Origin: Branchiostoma belcheri
Lineage: Eukaryota; Chordata; Leptocardii; Amphioxiformes; Branchiostomatidae
Assembly (NCBI RefSeq): GCF_001625305.1
Contig: NW_017804254.1
Coordinates: forward strand, 333,501 to 397,500
Direction: 5' to 3'
DNA length: 64,000 bases
The translations under genes were made by a program, and so were the position numbers. Below, in pieces: positions 60,001-64,000 of the stretch (the stretch's first letter is position 1; each line of letters opens with the position of its first letter). The notes below the pieces were generated by a model. The model was not told the DNA's origin. It made no database searches and worked only from the letters and a program-made list of their open reading frames with translations.

Positions 60001-60392
60001 GAAAATTAAAAAATTTTCAATCATTGTACAAATGGTTTGGATTCAGTGGGAGCATCACAAATAAAAGGAATGAAATACATCACTGCATCAAAGTAAAAGA
60101 CAAAACCACAAATCAGAGCCTTGTCTTGTCATGTGCCAAGGAAATAACATTATACTCAAAGCAATTTTAGGGCAGTAAAACTGAATTTTCAATGTCAATT
60201 GTCTGGTTATCTATAATTAACTTTGAAAATCTAAATTGATTCAATCTTGCATTATACAGTAGTATACTGATACGATATCTGTGAGACAAAAAAAAGTGAT
60301 TTCGCTGACGTTGCCTGTTTCATATCATATGTAGACTAGTTGAAGCTATTTATTACCTTCGCCAAGAAGGTTATGTTTTCGTTGGCGTTCGT

Positions 60393-60425
<33 letters not shown>

Positions 60426-62872
60426 AGCACGATAACTCAAGAAGGCTAAGATGGATTGTCTTGATACTTGGTAGGTGGGTAGGTCTTCATGAGATGTGGA
60501 ACTGATTAGATTTTGGGCCCCCTAACGGCTTGTTATGGTACTGCAGCTGAACTTCCGGTTTTGATATCTCGTGATCTAGACATGCTAGGGTGACGAAATT
60601 TGGATGGTAGGTAGCTCTTGTGCTGGGGAACAAGTGACGTGAGTTTGGACCCCCTAGTGGCTTGCTCTGGAATTGCAGGGGCATTAGTTGAAAAATGTTT
60701 AAAGGCGGATAACTCAAGAACCAATTGATGGATCGTCGTGATTTTTGGCATGTAGGTAGCTGAAGTGATGCTTGACATAATGTTATTACAATTATGCAAA
60801 TATTAATGTAATTTGCATAATTAATGAGGAAATTCTATATACTGTAATTCTTGATTTGATAACGGTCACTTAATTATAGCGGTTTTAGCGGTCACTATTC
60901 CACCGCTAAATTTTCATGATCGCAACTTTTTTTACCACTTCAGCCCCCCTCCCTCTTGCCCCAAGCTCGTTACGGTACGATCGCAATCACGCTTCATTTC
61001 TTGACTACAACATGCACACAACGCACAGTACTAGTGCTTCACATAGGAACAAGCAAAACACTGATGTGCTTCCAGAAATAAAATATTTATTAAACATAAA
61101 GTAGTTCATATTTTTAACAAGTATGCAGTGCTAAGCAAACCACGGTAAAAAAAAATCTTGTGAACATGCACAAACACATGTGACGCAGTGACGCTTTGAA
61201 ATTTCCCAGCTTATCTACACTTGGGTATTTATAAATATTTAGCGTATACTTCGATTTAGAAGTTTCTTCATAAATTTACAGAAACGATAGCCGTTCATTT
61301 TGTGCTAGTACGGGACAATATCGAAAAAAATGAGACGAGTTACAAAATTCAGCGTCGCCCAAGCGTGCAGACAACAACAAACAAAATGGCGGCCCGGCGG
61401 CCAACTCCAGAAACGAGTTACAAACTACGAGAAATGCGGCATAAATCTGCTTAATTTCGAGGTAGAAATCTAGGTAGAAATACAATTAAATGTTAAGCTT
61501 CATTTGTACTACAAAATGTAAAAGCGTTAATAGCGTGCTACGACTAAGACGAGTCGAAAATTTGGGAACCAAGCGCCGAGTGAAAAAAATGGCGTCACAA
61601 GTTTTTCGAAAATTGCGAGTCAACTTTTGCGGCAAAAAATACGATTAAACGTTACTGTTTAAAGGCTATAGTGTCTGTAGAACTTTCTCGAGGGCGTCAT
61701 GGATTCCATTACGCTCCAATCCTAGGTCGAAGACGCCAGGTTTCGCTGTAAGCTCGTCTGCGGCGCCGGACATGTAGCGGCGTGCAGCGGCATGGAGCTT
61801 GGGGAGGGGGGCGGCGGTGCCGCACGCAACACAAGCGTGCGTAATTACGAACTTTCTGAAGTCACCGCGCCGCTACAGTACTTTGTAGATTATTTACTTC
61901 CAGACACCATCGGCGTGCCTGTTTTGTTTTTTCTTTGTAAAAATCGATTTTCGCTGGCGTAAACTGCTTTTTTTATTTTCTTAAAAAAAAAAGGCCAGCG
62001 TTTTAATGTATTTTTTTACACACATCAGCCATGTTCACACCGCTATAATTAAGTGACGTGAGGTTGTCCATTTTTCGCCGACCGCTATAATTTCCAACCG
62101 CATTTTTAAATGGATTTACAGTATCAGCTGCATTCCATGATAGGACTATTCAAGCTTGTGATATATGTAATGCAGAACGGCAGAAATACAGGCAGATATC
62201 GATTATGCAAATGAAGACTCAATTTGCATAATTAACGAGAAAATGTTATAATTACATAGTGGTAATGTCTGGAATTTCATACTTGGGATATTTGAAAGTT
62301 ATTTGAAGGTGAACATTATTAAACATAATTTATTCAAATAAGGACCTCATTTGCATAATTTATGAGGACATGCTATAATGGCATGCATTGATAAGATAAG
62401 ACTGTCTTCTGGTGTAGAATATGATCAACAGATATAATTGATGCAATATAGGATCCTATTCGCACAATCAGGGGGATTAATCTATAATTTCTTAGTCATA
62501 AAGGCTAACATCAGTTGGCGAAGGTATGAGATCGTGGAACTCTAGTTGGTGTTACATTTGTAGAATGTATCTGGAAATGAAGGGATTCCTCACATTGCTT
62601 ATTTTTAGGCTGTTCCAAATGCATCAACTATAAACTGATGACGAAAATGTGCTATCAAATGTCAGTAAATGTCAATATCAGACAGATTTCCTCATCCAGA
62701 ATATTTTTGTGTTGCCATCCTGAAATTGCATTGAATGCTTTTAAGGACTGTACATGTGTAACTGTTACTCACAGTATAGGTAGGTGAGTGCCACGCACTC
62801 CAGTAAGATGAAGATGTAGGGTTGAATCAGGGCGTTGTAGCTGTCTGCCACAGTCAGAAGGTAAACTCCTCC
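57054..62872 (-). CDS. SLC6-type sodium-coupled transporter, last four exons (partial)
   Basis: Exons: 62872-62773, 59734-59583, 58996-58838, 57179-57054; the 178 codons before the TAA are in frame across all junctions, and the 5' part lies outside the window. Exon A has GGVYLLTVADSYNA and LLECVALTYLY, matching the segment around TM10-11 of SLC6 carriers (GG.Y....D.Y.A, EC.A..W.YG). Exon B has RWLSDLSHML, like the RF..D...M block, then a membrane segment. Exon C gives the TM12 region, and exon D ends with PPADWGPYLNKHR, like the DWGP..HR end of glycine/GABA-group carriers. SLC6 proteins move amino acids or amines with sodium and chloride at the plasma membrane. Odd point: a Cys-rich stretch (SPSCQLCCPALN) is inserted before the RW block. 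The substrate cannot be told from this part. Confidence 0.75.
57362..58617. mobile_element. GGGCTCGAAAT-family element split by a later insertion
   Basis: Left end GGGCTCGAAATACCCAGGTGC and right end TACTTTGAGCCCTG are the inverted termini of the hAT-like family at 12291. Between them repeated TGCAC/GTGCA boxes flank a different transposon (57788-58489). It lies between exons C and D of the SLC6-type gene. Confidence 0.6.
57788..58489. mobile_element. piggyBac-like MITE with TTAA ends
   Basis: TTAA at 57788-57791 is followed by AGGCACTCTATGTAG plus a T-run; the right side has the exact inverted copy and ends in TTAA at 58486-58489. Perfect 21-bp inverted ends and TTAA duplication fit the piggyBac class. 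Inside is a (TTG)n run near 58287. No transposase frame is seen. Confidence 0.8.
60345..62545. mobile_element. Composite element, TTCGCCAA...TTGGCGAA ends
   Basis: It starts ACCTTCGCCAAGAAGGTTAT with a (GT)n run (60392-60425), and closes TTGGCGAAGGTATGAG, then an imperfect hairpin, then CTAG and T at 62542-62546. The CTAG end after a hairpin is Helitron-like, but the 5' terminus is not certain. A second element (60840-62123) is inserted in it. It lies between exons A and B of the SLC6-type gene. Confidence 0.55.
60840..62123. mobile_element. Nested element with TACTGTAA ends and GCGGT boxes
   Basis: The left end TACTGTAATTCTTGATTTG is followed by CGGTCACTTAATTATAGCGG; the right end has CCGCTATAATT, TTAAGTGACG and finally ATTTACAGTA. 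These are inverted copies over roughly 80 bases at each side. The termini resemble those of 36426-36631. The interior (about 61.0-62.0 kb) is less AT-rich and has no convincing frame. Confidence 0.65.
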
Positions 62873-63817
62873 CTGTTGTAAGCAAAATGTTTACCATTCA
62901 GATACATAACTGTCAGTCTCAGAGCTCACACTGTTGTACATTAGAGGTATAAGGACCACTTAGGCATGAATATTCACTAGGGTATTATATGGGGCTGAGA
63001 GATGATCAAATTACAACTCTAAATCTGTGACTTCAATATGGACTGTTCTAACTTAAAGCCTAACACACATTGTGCCACCAGACTTTAATCATTAAGGATA
63101 TTGAGATCGTCTCTCACACACAACCAGTAGCTATCTTCCCTTGTCTATTTATCATGTCTATGAGTATCAGACACCTTTATCAGAGCTTCTGACTGGAGTG
63201 CTGCTTCTCACTGCAATATTTAAGTAGCCAACATAGGTGGTGCTTTTTGTGATGAGAAAACAATGCCAAATGTGGCTAAGTTCTTGCCGCAAAAGTGCTA
63301 ACTATACATTTGTAGATAGCGGTGAGAAGCAGCAATCCAGTCAAAAGCTCTGTAGAAGGTGTCTGATAGACCTCAAAATGCAAGAAAGGTGAAGGAACAA
63401 CTGGTATGTGTATAAGAAAATCCCAAAATAGTTTATGTTCTATCAAGGATGTTAAAATCACGAGCTTGATTCTAACCTCCTAAGGGGTTCTTTTACACCC
63501 TGTTCATACGAGACTTATATTTAGCGGTTTCAACCGGTTTTTCAAAAACTGGTTTTTATTTAACCTGGTGTGAACGCAAATTAACCGGTTTTTTAGGGGT
63601 TTAAATCCGATTTTCAAAAACCACCTTGGGAGTTTTTGAGGGGTTTTTCCACCGAAAAACCTGGTCTGAACGCTAAGGGTTTATTGAACCGGTTTTTGCG
63701 TCATAATTCTGGGGTCACGGGGTCAGCATCCTGGCCGTGTGCGACCTCCAAAGCTTTTTTGATCGCGCTGTTTAGACTGTTTCCACTGTTTTTCCACGGT
63801 TTCTCTTCATTTTTACG

Positions 63818-63979
63818 ATGGAATCAGCCAATGCAACCTGGTCGGTGGACGAGACGCTCCCGATACGTATTTTTGGAGAGCAGGAGTTGATCGCCGAATT
63901 CGAAAAAGCTGGGGGGAGGGCTCTATTGAGGTCTCTACCGAAACAAAAATGTTGGAGGAGCCTGGTAATGGCCGATTAA
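63818..63979 (+). pseudogene. Myb/SANT-like (trihelix) fragment of a transposon
   Basis: A 53-codon frame contains TWSVDETLPIRIFGEQEL, which resembles the first helix of the Myb/SANT-like domain (W..EET...I.I.G..E) carried by Harbinger-type transposons, then stops at TAA (63977-63979). Upstream, 63500-63690 has repeated AACCGGTTTTT boxes and CAAAAACTGG/CCAGTTTTTG-like foldbacks typical of transposon ends. The frame is too short for a complete domain, so it is a broken or spliced copy. The class is an inference. Confidence 0.4.
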
Positions 63980-64000
63980 CCGGATATTCGCTGGACAGGG

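Overview
The window looks like nuclear DNA of an invertebrate deuterostome, most probably an amphioxus (Branchiostoma). I infer this from small exons with GT-AG introns, bilaterian gene families with compact introns, and many short foldback transposons, SINE and LINE ends and minisatellites. The species was not tested by a search. Four genes and one additional partial gene can be rebuilt exon by exon, and all reading frames close.

Layout: (1) 1-8.2 kb is intergenic with foldback repeats and a CT microsatellite. (2) 8.47-19.80 kb, plus strand: a 10-exon ETS factor of the ETV6/ETV7 (TEL/Yan) type, about 1401 residues, with a Pointed/SAM domain, one giant exon, an AT-hook, an ETS domain and a C-terminal CtBP-like motif. 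(3) 20.7-21.7 kb: two minisatellites. (4) 23.76-26.82 kb, minus strand: an ELOVL4-type very-long-chain fatty-acid elongase. (5) 31.35-37.51 kb, plus strand: a second elongase, closest by eye to ELOVL1/7. The two elongases are head to head and share a likely bidirectional promoter near 29.1-29.5 kb with five CCAAT boxes. (6) 40.75-52.44 kb, minus strand: a 20-exon type I membrane protein of about 1084 residues, with a vitamin-K-type propeptide and Gla domain, EGF modules, a densely N-glycosylated segment and one membrane span. (7) 57.05-62.87 kb, minus strand: the last four exons of an SLC6-type transporter; the rest lies beyond the window. (8) The right edge holds a transposon-derived Myb/SANT-like fragment.

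Two things stand out beyond the genes. Two copies of a dispersed element, at 11.3 kb (plus) and 38.3 kb (minus), contain a 42-nt hammerhead ribozyme-like core whose stem II differs by a compensatory base-pair change. Two unrelated-looking minisatellites, at 20.8-21.1 kb and 42.56-42.82 kb, repeat the same core, which closely resembles the REST/NRSF RE1 site.

The elongases act in the same lipid pathway and probably arose by local duplication: they share most intron positions and phases. The other genes have no evident functional link to each other.
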